The position numbers and the translations under genes were made by a program. A stretch of 64,000 nucleotides of DNA. Origin: Hyaloperonospora brassicae. Its lineage: Eukaryota; Oomycota; Peronosporomycetes; Peronosporales; Peronosporaceae. The notes below the pieces were generated by a model. The model was given only the letters and a program-made list of their open reading frames with translations. It made no database searches and had not been told where the DNA came from. Below, in pieces: positions 1 through 19,640 of the stretch (the stretch's first letter is position 1; every line of letters begins with the position of its first letter). Location of the stretch: NCBI GenBank assembly GCA_947650285.1, contig CANTFL010001490.1:434001-498000 (forward strand). Reading direction: 5' to 3'.

Positions 1-5
1 TGAAC

Positions 6-1532
6 ATGGAAACAAAGCAGCATCGCGAGCTGATGACGACCGATCGTTCGGCCACGGACGACGAGTGTACGCTGGAAGACGATCTGCGCGTCATGAACGA
101 CAAAATGAAGCGCTTGGCAGCTTTCTGCGAGGCCCAACGCTGTGAAACTCCACTGCATCTGCGTAGTAAGATCGCTGGCCTGGAGGAGAAGCTGCGCCAA
201 GTCACTGCCGAGAAAAACTACTGGATGAACCGCTGTAAGGATCTCGCTGATGACCAGCCGCCCGCTGCTGAGGTCGCCAAGGCGGACTTGCAGAGCGCCA
301 AGAACAAGTCGCACGAGCGCACTAACTTGAAGTCCGGTGTGGGCGCCAACACGCGCGCGCAGTCTCAGTGCGACGGCTTCCAGAACGAAGACGCCTCCAG
401 CGTGACGACGGGTGACGCGTCTTCACCATGTTGCGACGATAAGCTCATGAACGGCAATCCTGCCCCGCGCTCGCGCTTCCGACTGTTGCAGTGCTCGGAC
501 GAGCAGTGCGAAGTGTTTACGCCCGTCAATCGCAGCATTTGCACGCAGCATCGCTCGCGCAACAACGTCCAGCTCATGTGGGATGAGCCGCCCAAGACGG
601 TGCTCATCGTGAAGAAGCCCAACGAGCCGGAAATAACGGACATGCTGGTGCGACTGGCTTCGTGGCTGCAGAAGGAGAAGAACATCGATGTTTTTCTTGA
701 GCCCTCTGTGTACAAAGAGGTCACGTTGCCGAACGCCAAGACATGGGGCAGCAAGTCGGCGAACTGGGACCATTGCCAAGGCAAGATCGACTTTGTGCTC
801 TCACTGGGCGGCGACGGCACGGTATTGTGGGTCTCGTCGCTCTTTAACAAGAGTGTTCCACCCGTCTTTTCACTGGCCATGGGATCGCTGGGATTCCTGA
901 CCCCCTTTGACTCCAAAGACGCCGTGAAGCAACTTGAAGCTGTCATCAACGGCGGATTCTACATGTCGCTGCGCTCGCGCCTTGTATGCACAATTTTTCG
1001 TGGGGACAAGGAGCGCGAGATCGGTGGCAACCTGCATGCGCTCAACGAAGTTGTGATTGATCGCGGCCCGTCGGGCGCGCTTGTCGAACTTGACTGCTAC
1101 TGTGACGGCCTGGCGATCACCAAGATTGCAGCGGACGGCATCATCATTGCCACGCCGACAGGCTCTACAGCTTACTCACTCTCAGCTGGCGGATCCATGG
1201 CCCACCCGTCGGTGCCGTCAATGTTGTTCACGCCCATCTGTCCGCACACACTGAGCTTCCGGCCTCTGATTTTCCATGATAGCGCCACGCTGAAGATTGA
1301 GTTTCCTTCCAGCAGTCGTGCGTCCGCGTGCTACGTGTCATTCGACGGCAAGAATCGCGTGTGCATGGAGCGTGGCGATAGCATCGTTGTCCGTGTGTCA
1401 TCGTACCCGCTGCCCTCGATTTGTCAGATCAACGAGAACCAGGACTGGTTTGAATCGATGATTACCAACCTGAACTGGAACCAGCGCCGCGCTCAGAAGC
1501 CCTGGCAGTCGCCTGGAGCCAGCAAGATGTAG
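6..1532 (+). CDS. NAD kinase (ATP-NAD kinase family)
   Basis: The enzyme phosphorylates NAD+ to NADP+ in the cytosol or an organelle. The 508-residue frame has the family hallmarks in order: the nucleotide-binding GGDGTVLW motif near residue 268, GSLGFLTPF about 25 residues later, NEVVIDRG, and the NAD-binding DGIIIATPTGSTAYSLSAGG segment. The catalytic domain fills the C-terminal 60 percent. The first roughly 190 residues are a charged, partly helical extension rich in Lys/Glu/Gln, followed by a Cys-containing stretch, as in other eukaryotic NAD kinases with long N-termini. There are no introns. The first ATG lies at the window edge and the frame is open to it, so the true start may lie further upstream. 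Family assignment is secure. Confidence 0.94.
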   Translation: METKQHRELMTTDRSATDDECTLEDDLRVMNDKMKRLAAFCEAQRCETPLHLRSKIAGLEEKLRQVTAEKNYWMNRCKDLADDQPPAAEVAKADLQSAKNKSHERTNLKSGVGANTRAQSQCDGFQNEDASSVTTGDASSPCCDDKLMNGNPAPRSRFRLLQCSDEQCEVFTPVNRSICTQHRSRNNVQLMWDEPPKTVLIVKKPNEPEITDMLVRLASWLQKEKNIDVFLEPSVYKEVTLPNAKTWGSKSANWDHCQGKIDFVLSLGGDGTVLWVSSLFNKSVPPVFSLAMGSLGFLTPFDSKDAVKQLEAVINGGFYMSLRSRLVCTIFRGDKEREIGGNLHALNEVVIDRGPSGALVELDCYCDGLAITKIAADGIIIATPTGSTAYSLSAGGSMAHPSVPSMLFTPICPHTLSFRPLIFHDSATLKIEFPSSSRASACYVSFDGKNRVCMERGDSIVVRVSSYPLPSICQINENQDWFESMITNLNWNQRRAQKPWQSPGASKM

Positions 1533-2562
1533 GTGCTCCGCTCGTGTCTCAATGCCTTTGTGCCCATGGTGGACTCATGCTCTGATAGCACTGCGCGCCC
1601 GCTTTGCGCAGGTGCCTCGTTCGTACGTGCACCAGTGCTCACGTGCCGAGTATATTCTGCATTCAATGCGTGTGTACGATAGACAAATCACTGCGCAAGT
1701 CGATTCTTCGTCTGCGCTGGCATTTCTTCTCCTGCAGCCGACGGACGTTGCACATTTCTGCTGCGTGTGTCGGTCCCAATCGTTTGCTACGCACCATAGA
1801 GACACGACGGTGGTGCTGGTCGATACCATTACAGCGCGCACCGGATGGAGGAAGCGCCAAACGTCGCCTGCTGCCGTTGCTCGATCTCTGCTGGACATCG
1901 ACTTAAACTGATTGTGCCACTATCTCTGCCGCTGGACACACAGTCTGCTGCCATCTGATTCTGACGCGGCAGGTGCCTTTGAGGTCACTCCACGGCACAT
2001 GTCGTCACTATCGGCGTCTACAGCTGCAACAACAACTCTGCCGACGCCACTCGGTATCGCTCGATCGTACCGATCGCTCGCTCTGGACTCGGTACGCCAT
2101 AGCACACACCTCAAGTCGTCGATTTCCCCTCTCGAACATTTGCCCATTTATCCGCCACGTCTTCTGAACGTACCACCTTTGTACCAGCTACTCGAACGCT
2201 CCCACGCTGTCGCCATCATCTGCTGCGACGCACTGTATACCGTACACAAACACATATTCAGCATACAGCATCGCTGTCTTGTGCCCGTCTGGGGTTGCAG
2301 CAGCGCGTCGTCACGTCTGGACGCGGGACCGCTTGCGCATCTTCTTACAGCGAGTGCGGAATCGAAGAGTGACGGTCACTTCAACGTCTGCGGTCGTTGA
2401 TGTGGTGTACACCATTTTGGACAGCCTTTGCCCATCGATGGGGTCTGTGGTGTGGCGCACGTCAATTTAGAGGGTAACCGTTGCGCACCAGTCAATAAAA
2501 AAGTGGTGCAGTGTCCTGCAGCGCCCGTAGCTCCGGACAATCGCTTGCCCACGTCGTGAGCG
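1533..2562. other. Intergenic stretch, no supported gene
   Basis: About 1 kb between NAD kinase and NOP2. Plus-strand frames at 1552-1911 and 1912-2400 are in the same register, separated by one TGA. Their composition is low-complexity Ser/Thr/Arg/Leu and I recognise no domain. I read this as 3' and 5' flanking sequence. Confidence 0.5.
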
Positions 2563-4422
2563 ATGGCGAGAGCGAACAAGCGCAAACTGAGCGCGGCGGC
2601 GCCTGTGGCCGCATCGACGCCGAAGAAGTCTTCGAAGTATGCGAAGGAGGCGGCCAAGCAAGAGCGTTACAGCACCGAGCGCACGAAGAAGGCACAGCTC
2701 TTTGACTCGGAGGAAGAAGCAGAAGAAAAAGAAAAAGAACAGGAGGACGAGAACGACAGCAGCAGCGATCAGGATGAGGGCGAAGGACCTGAGGTAGACG
2801 ACGGGTTCTCGGACGCCAACAAGAAGTGGCTGAAACTCAAGCACGGCGTTGAGAGCGACGCGGACGAGGACAAGGAGGAAGACGACGAGGAAGAAGAAGA
2901 CGAAGAAGAGCTGGATATTGAGCGCAAGGCTCGTTTGCTGGACGAAGAAGAAGCGTTGCAGGCCCAGGAAGCGGAGGACGACATGCGTCTGAACATTGCG
3001 AACAACGAGCCGTACCATTTGCCGACAGAGGAGGAGCTGGCAGAGGAAGCTGAGGACAATGCCGACATGTCGGACCCTGCCAAAGTCCATCAGCGTATCA
3101 AGGACGTGGTGGAGGTATTGGCGCAGTTTAGTGCTCGCCGGGAGCCGGGACGCTCTCGTGTGGATTACATGGAGTCGCTGGCTAAGGACCTGGCTGGATA
3201 CTATGGCTACAACCGCGAGCTCATTGACATGTTCCTCCAGATGTTTTCGCCGGCAGAATGTGTCGAATTTGTCGAAGCGAACGAGCAACCGCGGCCACTG
3301 GTCATTCGTACGAACACACTGAAAGCGCGTCGTCGTGACCTCGCACAGGCACTTATCCAGCGTGGCGTGAACCTCGACCCTCTTGCCAAATGGTCAAAGG
3401 TGGGGCTGAAAATTTACGACTCGCCTGTTCCCATTGGCGCCACGCCCGAGTACTTGGCGGGTCACTACATGCTTCAGTCAGCGTCGTCCATCTGCGCTGT
3501 GATGGCGCTTGCCCCGCAGATGAATGAACGCGTGCTGGATTTGGCGTGCGCTCCAGGTGGTAAGACCACGTACATTGCTCAGTTGATGAAGAACACCGGC
3601 ACAATAATTGCCAATGATTTGAAGAAGCAGCGTCTGAAGGCTACGGTCGCCAATCTCCACCGGCTGGGTGTGAAGAACACATCGGTGTCGTGCTACGATG
3701 GCCGCAAGGTGCCTTCGCTTTTCAAAGGTTTCGATCGTGTGCTGCTGGATGCCCCGTGTACAGGTTTGGGTGTGATTGCTCGGGACCCATCGATCAAGAC
3801 GCAAAAGGGAGAGAAGGACGTGCAGCGGCTCGCTCATTTGCAGAAGGAGCTTCTTCTGGCTGCCATTGATGCCGTTGATGCCAAGTCGAAGACGGGCGGA
3901 TACATCCTCTACTCGACGTGCTCCGTCATGGTTGATGAGAACGAGTCGGTCGTTGACTACGCTCTGCGCAAGCGCTGCGTAAAGCTTGTGGACACTGGAC
4001 TCGACCATGGAAAGCCCGGCTTTACACGCTACCAGCAGCAGCGCTTTCACCCGTCGATGCAGCTCACTCGTCGATTTTACCCGCACGTGCACAACATGGA
4101 TGGCTTTTACGTTGCCAAGTTGAAGAAGTACGCGAACACGATGCCGTCAGAGGAGAAAGATGCGAAGAAGACGAGCGACGAGCTTGAGGAAGAGGCCGAG
4201 GAGGCAAACATGACGAAGAAGCAGCGTGTGAAGGCCAAGAAGGAGCGTAAACAGGCTGCGCAAGATGTGGAGGCTGAGATCATCCAAGAGGATCAGAGCG
4301 AGGCTGAGGAGGAAGAGGAGCCGAAGCGTTTGGCAAAGAAGCAGAAGCAGGAGCCCAAGGCCAACAAAACCAAGAAGCGCGATGGCAAAGGCAAGAAGTT
4401 TGGCCGACCTCGCAAGAGTTAG
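2563..4422 (+). CDS. NOP2: 25S/28S rRNA (cytosine-5)-methyltransferase NOP2
   Basis: A nucleolar SAM-dependent RNA methyltransferase that makes m5C in large-subunit rRNA and is needed for 60S assembly. The 619-residue frame has a very acidic, Lys-rich N-terminal third (runs of Glu/Asp, residues about 45-165). The Rossmann core follows: the SAM motif DLACAPGGKTTYIA near residue 325, motif IV DAPCTG with Cys399, and motif VI YSTCS with Cys453. Both cysteines needed by the NOL1/NOP2/Sun class are present. The last 80 residues are a Lys/Glu-rich tail suited to nucleolar retention. There are no introns. The start ATG fits because the acidic N-terminus follows at once. It converges on REV3 with a gap of about 115 bp. 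Confidence 0.96.
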   Translation: MARANKRKLSAAAPVAASTPKKSSKYAKEAAKQERYSTERTKKAQLFDSEEEAEEKEKEQEDENDSSSDQDEGEGPEVDDGFSDANKKWLKLKHGVESDADEDKEEDDEEEEDEEELDIERKARLLDEEEALQAQEAEDDMRLNIANNEPYHLPTEEELAEEAEDNADMSDPAKVHQRIKDVVEVLAQFSARREPGRSRVDYMESLAKDLAGYYGYNRELIDMFLQMFSPAECVEFVEANEQPRPLVIRTNTLKARRRDLAQALIQRGVNLDPLAKWSKVGLKIYDSPVPIGATPEYLAGHYMLQSASSICAVMALAPQMNERVLDLACAPGGKTTYIAQLMKNTGTIIANDLKKQRLKATVANLHRLGVKNTSVSCYDGRKVPSLFKGFDRVLLDAPCTGLGVIARDPSIKTQKGEKDVQRLAHLQKELLLAAIDAVDAKSKTGGYILYSTCSVMVDENESVVDYALRKRCVKLVDTGLDHGKPGFTRYQQQRFHPSMQLTRRFYPHVHNMDGFYVAKLKKYANTMPSEEKDAKKTSDELEEEAEEANMTKKQRVKAKKERKQAAQDVEAEIIQEDQSEAEEEEEPKRLAKKQKQEPKANKTKKRDGKGKKFGRPRKS

Positions 4423-4537
4423 AGCGCAAGTAGCAGGTGCTAACGAGGTCGCATTTGAATGTCCGTTCGAATCGTCCGGTGATGGATAGAGAACATTGTG
4501 TGTATTTTGTTCATGACGTGCATTGTGCATTTGTTTG

Positions 4538-7500
4538 TCACTCTTGCTGATACGATAGCGTAGACTTGTCCGTCTCAAAGAGCTTGATCTGGTTCCACAC
4601 GCGGCACGAGACGTTCCTGCAGCAGCTGAATGCATCTCTGTCTGCACAGACTGTGCACGCAAATTTGAGCGTCATGACGGCCTTCTCGTGTCGAGCAGAC
4701 GCGGTGTGTATCGCTAGCAGACTTCGCTGTGGATCAGCAATGCAATCCTGGCACAACGTTTCATTGCCAAGTGACCCACAAAGCCGGCAGTGTTTACTCT
4801 TGTAGAACGAGTCGATGGATCGACAGCCGCGACCTGACCGGTTTGTCGATGTGGCGTCGTCGCACATTTGCTGGCGAGCTTTTGTCGACGTTCTAGGTAG
4901 AGTTGCATACCACAGGCGAATGTTGGCTCCAGCCAGTAGCAAGAGTCGCTCGAGGCTTGGAATGATCTACAACAACAAGCAGTGGTCGATGATGCAGAAC
5001 GATTGACGTCGAAGTCTCTGGAAAACAAAAAGCAGCAGCAATGCAGCTTTGTACCTGTTTGTTGATATAATAGTGGTAGTTGATGCTGTAGCGTCTTCGC
5101 TTGTCGAAGTACTCATCAGGTGACACGACCAAGTCCATGAGTCGTGCACCAGGGGGCCCATTGACGACAACATAGGGCACCCGCTCCGCGTACCGTGGCT
5201 CTGCTCGAGGGTCCTTTTCCATAGCCATGGCACTGACAAGCGCTGCAGGGGGCGCACTGTACAGATATTAGCCCACCATTCCACCAAGATCGTCGCCATT
5301 CATGCCGTCTCGTACCTTCCATTGCTGTACGTTCCTAAGCGAACTTCTTTCGCGAAGATGAAGTCTTTGAGCGGCACGCGGTTCTCCAGGATCTGTTGCC
5401 AGTACTTCTCGAGTCTCTCTTTCACCAGAGTCAGGTCGCACGATGCGAAAAGTGTCTCCAAAGACACTTGCATGGCGTGTTGGACCACTCCACAAGAGTC
5501 ACGTCGAACCGTCTCGATCCCTTTTGAATCGATGACACCACTTTCTTGCGTCGGCGACTCAAACTTGTTGCCAACGTACCGCTTCTTGGATACGAGCAGA
5601 CTGCCCATGTACACTTTCTCCAGCTTGAGCGTCACAGGTCTTATCGACGTCGTAGATAGAGTGAGTGAGTGTTAACGGACGATAGAGTCACGAGCACAAG
5701 GTTGGCATACCTGGGATTCGATGTGGTCACCGCGTCGGCGATCTCCTGCCCAACTCGAAATGCATCGGATTTGGACCTTCCTCGAAGCAGCACGAAAACG
5801 CTATCGGTATCGCCGTACACGACCTTTGCGTTCCAATCGGACCGCTCTTCGATCTGTCGAACAGCAGCTTCGAGCGTGCATCGTCCAGCCTGATCGCGAA
5901 ACAAACAACGACAAACCAATACGCAGTCAGTAGATCTTCACCTACGATGACAAAGGTAGATGCACAACAAAGAACGTGCACTCGGACGTACCTGAACAAT
6001 GGCATCGGCTAGCTGAGCGCACGGCATGCGTCCGGAAAACCCAGCCGCCGTGTAGCCGTATGTCACGTTCGAAATCATTTTCAGCGCCAGCTGACGAGCG
6101 TTCAGCACCTTTTCCAGACGATCCCGACCAGCCTCCTTTGCCAACTTCATCGACTGCTTGACCATGACCCGAGTTGACAAGATTTCGTCTAGGATGAGCG
6201 GAAGAACGCCTTGACGGTAGCTCTTGGGACAGAACAGCGTCCCATTCGGCGCAATAATGATGTCGTCTTTGCATTGCAGTAGCCCAGAGGAGTTCGGGGT
6301 GAAATCGACTACTCCGAGAGATGTCTCCAGCTCGGGATGCTGTCCATCTTTTAGACGCCCTAGTAAAGTTGAGTAGCATAGATTGTACCCGATGATCAGC
6401 GACGGATAGAGGGACTGTGACGCCAACAGAATAGGAACGTTATGCGTTTGAAGTGACAGGAGCCGAACAAGGAAGCAGAAAAAAACAGCACATACCTGAA
6501 AATCCAGGACTACGATGGGGTCGGTGTAAAAGCTCGAATGAGGTTCCATGACCAGCGGAATGCACTCCATCGGGGCTTGACCGGACACTTGGTTTTTGCT
6601 CGGCGATACCAACAGAAAATTCTCCCGCTTTGTCACGCGCAACATGACCGCCTCAACTCGGTACTGTGATCCTCGCGACAAAACCGAGTAAAAGTCGATC
6701 CCAAAAAGCCGGGCCATTTCACTGCAGTGATGATCCGAAAACTAACAGGTTAGGAAGAGATCCGTAACGTCCGCTGTCGAGAGGAACGTACCTTGTTCGC
6801 GTGACCAGTTGCAATTTAGAAAGGATTCGGAGATTCAGCGTCGCTCGTTCGAGACAGTACCTGATCACCTTCCAGCGCATTTGATCGCCTTCGCGGAACC
6901 ATGACGTCAATTGTTCAGCTGTGTATACTGGAAAAGTCCGCTGCAATACGGCTTCCACGACATCTTCGAGAGCATAGCGCGACAGCTTTAGCTACAGCAC
7001 GACAAAGCATCGTCGTGTACAGCACACAATTGACGTCCGCTCCATCGATCGCAAGTGATCATAACTTGCCTACCTCTGAGCGAGTCATTCGCCAAAGATT
7101 GAGAACGTATCGGCCGTGTATCCATAGCCCAGCTGCCTTGTTGACATCCCAACTTGTACCGGCAGACTCTTCGTTTTGGCTGTTCCTATCTCGGTCCTGC
7201 ACCTTAGTAATGGCGTTCCGAGGATCTACTGGCGATGACGGAAGGCGAGATAGCGACTGGATCAGATTGATCTGTAGCACTACACATGAGACTCGCGCTT
7301 ACAGAACAAGCAAGAGACAGCACTCACATCCATTTGCGATGCTCGATCGATAAGGTACCCAACCGAAGCTTTCTGCACCTCAAATCCTACCAGAAAGTCT
7401 GGATCCCACCGCCTTATTAGTGCCTCTAGCGACCGGAGTAAACCACGCTCGTCGGCAGCATATGTTACTGATACACCACCACTGTCAACACACATGGCCA

Positions 7501-10500
7501 CGCCTTCGAGAGTTGATGGATCCATGTCATCGACTTTTATCATGAGGAAGCCGCGCTCGCTTGTCGTAGAATCTGTCGGCCCTTCTTGGGCCTCCACTGC
7601 GTAGCATATGGTATTGACCGGGTCGTGGAGAGGATTTGGCAGCATGTTGCCACGCGACGCCGCAAATATCTCGATGGACAGTATCGTGACATTTGACAGA
7701 ATCGCTGGTGTGTTCAATCTACCTGATGGCGATGCTGAACACGTCAAAGATGGCCGACCGCGCTTTCGTTGCGCCTAGAAACGTGCAGCATAGTGTCAGC
7801 ACGAATGATATCGCAAATGTTTGATCTCTCACCTTTGCAAGAATGCGGTGGCTTTTGGCGTGATTCAAAGCCCACTCCGCAACAGCAGTGGCGTCTGGTG
7901 GCAACGATGCTGCCATCCGCAAACGACGTACCTGACAAGTGACATGGTGTGTGAGGTAGCTATTTTGCATGAATATATCTTCGGATAAGTCACACCTTTC
8001 CACCTCTCCCACGAGAGTCATCAGGGGTCTTCAGGTGCGAAAGTTTACGCCACGGCGCGTTCCGTGCACTGTCACCGCTACTGCAAAATGGGTGCAGCAT
8101 CTGACGTGTTGCAGTGGTATCAAACACCGACAGGTTGCTCGTATCGTGTGGCGCAAAATCAAATTTCTTCCCGCCGAAGATCATGACTTTCTTAGGAATG
8201 TCTGCAGCGTTGCTGTAAAAGGCGGATTGGTACTGCAACACAGTCAGTCAGCATGTTAGTACGCCAGGCGGTTGACAAGGCAACACATACTCATCAAACC
8301 TGTATCTGGTCCACTCCAAGGTCGTGCGAAGACGAAAGAATCTGTGAGTAGGAGGGAGGCTCGGGGCTAAAGAGCCACAAGCGGTTGTTGCCTGTTGTTG
8401 GGACCGACAGCCTTGGCGTTCTTGATGTCATCCCGACGGGCTGTGAGAGCGGTATTTGCGACAGTCGGACACAGTCAGCTGGGTGTGGCTCTTCTTCCTG
8501 TAGCGTCAACGGTGCCGGTTCTTGCCGTCGCACCGAGATCAGATCTTCTATATCGCCAACCAAAGGCGCATTCGCTGAGCTGACAAATCTGACGGCCTTG
8601 ACAGCACTCACAGACGACTCCACAGTTTTTGGGTCAGCCTACAGCAACAAACAAGAATGACGACAACAGACGATTTCCAACCTCACGCAGACACTGCTGT
8701 GGTGTTTGGACGATAACACGAGGGCTTCCAATTTCACTAAGTGGAGTTGCCATGACCCGAGACTCCCGCTCAGCGACATCCCACCAAGCATTGTCTTTCG
8801 GCAAGTCAGGTGCCGGACATGCGATACGAGCTTCAATATGACGCTGTGAAGCCATGATATCACCAGCCTCATCATTTCGATTGCCCCACTTGCTGACATC
8901 TACTTCTTCATCGCTTTCATTCAGCATCACGTATCCGTCCTTCTCATTTTCCTTTTCCCAGTCGTTATCATCTGCATGGTACGGGCCGTTTTCTTGCTGC
9001 ATTGCTAGAAGAAGATTCACAATAGCTTCATCTTCTTCGACCGACTGTCGAAATGAAAAGTGTGATGAGATTATCACCACAGATCACAAACACAAAGGCT
9101 ACCTGCTCGGGACCATGCTTGTCATCGTCTTGGACATCAGCTTGACTGTGAGAGTACTCGCTCTCCACGGCTATCGAGTTCCCGCATGATACCACATCGC
9201 TAGCGGGCAGGTGGTGAGGGCCAGCAGGAAGATCGGTGATCGCCGATCGTCCTTCGTCTTGCATCTTCAACTTTTCCATCACCTCGTCGACAGAATCTTT
9301 GAGCTTTTTCCTGAAAAAAGACTGCGACAACAACGATGATGCTGAGTGTGCCGATGAAGCGCTCAGCGACAGATCCCTGCTCGAGAACGCATCGGTATTG
9401 CGAGGGAGACTCAATGGCATCGTCGGTGTTCCCCCTTCTCCGTCCAGCATGCGTCGTAGTCTCTCTTCCTATCACTCGCAGAAGCATTGCATCAACTTTG
9501 CTTGCAACACCAACTCGCACAAGTGTTTTGTAAACATACCTCCCAAATGGCTGCTAGCGACGGCACATTACGTTGCTCACCCGTGCTCTCTGCTGCTTTC
9601 TGCTGGGACTCGAATCGCTTCGGGTTCAGAATGCATGCAGCCGCGACGTCGGCTTCTAGCGCACAGCTGGATTGCCGATCATACCATCGTTTTGGCGCGT
9701 GAAGCACCGGCACATATCGTCCAGCGAGAGGAGGCGCGGTTCGATCCAAGCCATTTATCCTGTCTGCAGGGACGTTTGATAGAAGAACAGTGCGGTATTC
9801 TCCTCCATTATTTGCAAGATGAGCTTGTGTGACAGGCAGAGGAAATCGATACTACCGAAATAATGGTCAGGCTTGCAGCTCCAACTTACGCACGATAGCC
9901 ATACACCCCACGGACCAACCAAGTATACCTTAACGTTGCCGAATGCCACGCAATTCATCCCTTTAATGTTGTAATCAGCAAAAACCTACGCATGACAAGA
10001 CCATGCGTCCATGAGCCACCACTGTAGCTCCCAAAGACGCACATCATTCCAAGCGATTCGTTACACTACTTGAAGCAAGAACGGTACGTGTGCCTCGTAC
10101 GGCTGGAACCGTCGTTCACAGACATTTCCGCTTTCGAGCAGCTGCACCACGGCTGCTAGCACGCGCGGGTTGTACAGAAAGATTTGCACAAACAGTTTTG
10201 GACTTGGATGGTACCCGTAGAACGGCGTCCCCTGTACGATTAGCATCTACGCAGCGCGAAGTGAGTCTGCTTCTCGAGTCGACTTGTTTACAATCTACTC
10301 AGCATTGCAAGACCCACCTTGGCAATGATCCTACGACTCTGAGACGTCGAGCGTGCGTTCTCCTTCTTTTGACACGTTTGCTGCTGCTTTGAGACGCTGG
10401 CAGACTCGATAGCCTTAGCCAGTCGAGGCAAAAGCAAGCGCAGACGCTCTGGGTCGTCAAAGTCCGGGTCGTCTTCGGCTCGAAAGTAAAAGTACGGGAA

Positions 10501-10814
10501 GATCTGGCATCCAAATTAACGCATATTGTCACATTCGTAGCATCCTTTTGTGTACTACCGCATTGCGTGTATTGTTGACGCTGAAGTAACGCGACTAAAA
10601 GACACACACAGAGACACACCCCATGAACGTGTACGAGAGCTTTCTGTCCGGCGGGCGTCGCGCCAAAGATCCGAACGACGGGCACCTCACGAGCACGCGA
10701 ATAGCACGGTGAGGACGGTAGGTGGTCGATTGCGCCCCTGGGCAGCGGTTGCCGCATGTAATAGTCCACGACAACGGCCTCAACGCGCAGCTCTCCGGCG
10801 TCGATGGGATTCAT
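4538..10814 (-). CDS. REV3: DNA polymerase zeta catalytic subunit (REV3)
   Basis: B-family translesion polymerase. My splice model has 19 exons, phases all agreeing: 10814-10620, 10503-10318, 10246-10070, 9985-9929, 9851-9540, 9468-9103, 9044-8682, 8638-8300, 8232-7996, 7931-7833, 7774-7328, 7271-7074, 6991-6792, 6721-6496, 6414-5992, 5889-5711, 5639-5316, 5256-5055, 4966-4538, about 1652 residues. N-terminal landmarks are VPVVRIFGATPAGQK and GTPFYGYH. The exonuclease region has SIEIFA in place of the catalytic DxE. Polymerase motif A (DFQSLYPS) is split by an intron, motif B is NARQLALKMISNVTYGYT, and motif C is VVYGDTDSVFV. The C-terminus keeps both Cys clusters; the second (CTVC...CCRNVSC) normally holds an iron-sulfur cluster. 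The tail between the N-terminal and exonuclease regions is much shorter than in vertebrate REV3. It starts head-to-head with the tepsin-like gene. Confidence 0.94.
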
Positions 10815-11454
10815 CGTCTTGACGCGGGCATGAACAGTTTTAGAAACGCTTTTCTTTGGTTGTCTCGTTCTATTTCTATTTGCTGACGAATCAGTGAATG
10901 GAAGCTTGAGTAATTGTTTTGGAGCCCAAAATAACACGGCAGTCAATACGCGGCGCATAGCCAGTGCAGCAACACAAACAGAGCATATACAGTATAGGCA
11001 TGCATGCACAGTATACAAATGCATATGCGTACGTATGCAGAGCGCTGCGCCAACGTGTTGTTATTGCATGGCGCTTTTCTAGATGCAACGTCAACGAGTC
11101 AAAGCGCCTGTGGCTGCTGCTCGATCGAATGTGAATGCACTGCACCGAGACAGCCCTCGTCTCATCGGGCTTTTCCCCATCGACAAAGAGGATGTGCTTG
11201 GGCGACTACTTTTGGTCGCAATGCAGGTCGCTATGCTGCTTTCGCTATGCGGTTTCCTTACCCTGTTTCTGCTCGGTGCAGGGGGCACAAACGCTACCCG
11301 TTACCGTCTTTCCCACGGTCCGTTACAAGTGCGCGTTTGACGAGCGACAAAGTAGCGAAAAAAGACGGTACCGTGTACCACGATCGAGGTACGCGCGGCC
11401 CCCTGCGACGTGGTAACTCGCCCGCGTGCGTGTGTTTCGTGCACATTCCGCACG
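10815..11454. promoter_or_regulatory. Shared upstream region of REV3 and the tepsin-like gene
   Basis: A 640-bp interval between two divergent start codons, so it must hold both promoters. No clear TATA or repeat motif stands out. Overlapping frames here show no domain and are taken as noncoding. Confidence 0.45.
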
Positions 11455-14544
<3,090 letters not shown>

Positions 14545-14700
14545 AGTACTTGCGCGACCGTGCTGGAGCAGAAGAACTCGCACTTGACGAAATAAAGGCG
14601 TAGGCCATGACAATACGAACAAAGCTTGACTCTTGTAACGCTGCGCGCATTTTATCGTTGGAGTTGACGTAGACACCTGGGGTAGATAGATAGGCCGCAC

Positions 14701-19640
<4,940 letters not shown>

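Noticed and set aside
1552..2400. Two in-register plus-strand frames between NAD kinase and NOP2 as a gene with one stop codon.
   Set aside because: Composition is low-complexity, no domain is visible and there are no convincing splice sites.
2467..3288. A 273-residue minus-strand frame rich in Leu/Phe/Val that looks like a membrane protein.
   Set aside because: It is the complement of the acidic N-terminal repeats of NOP2.
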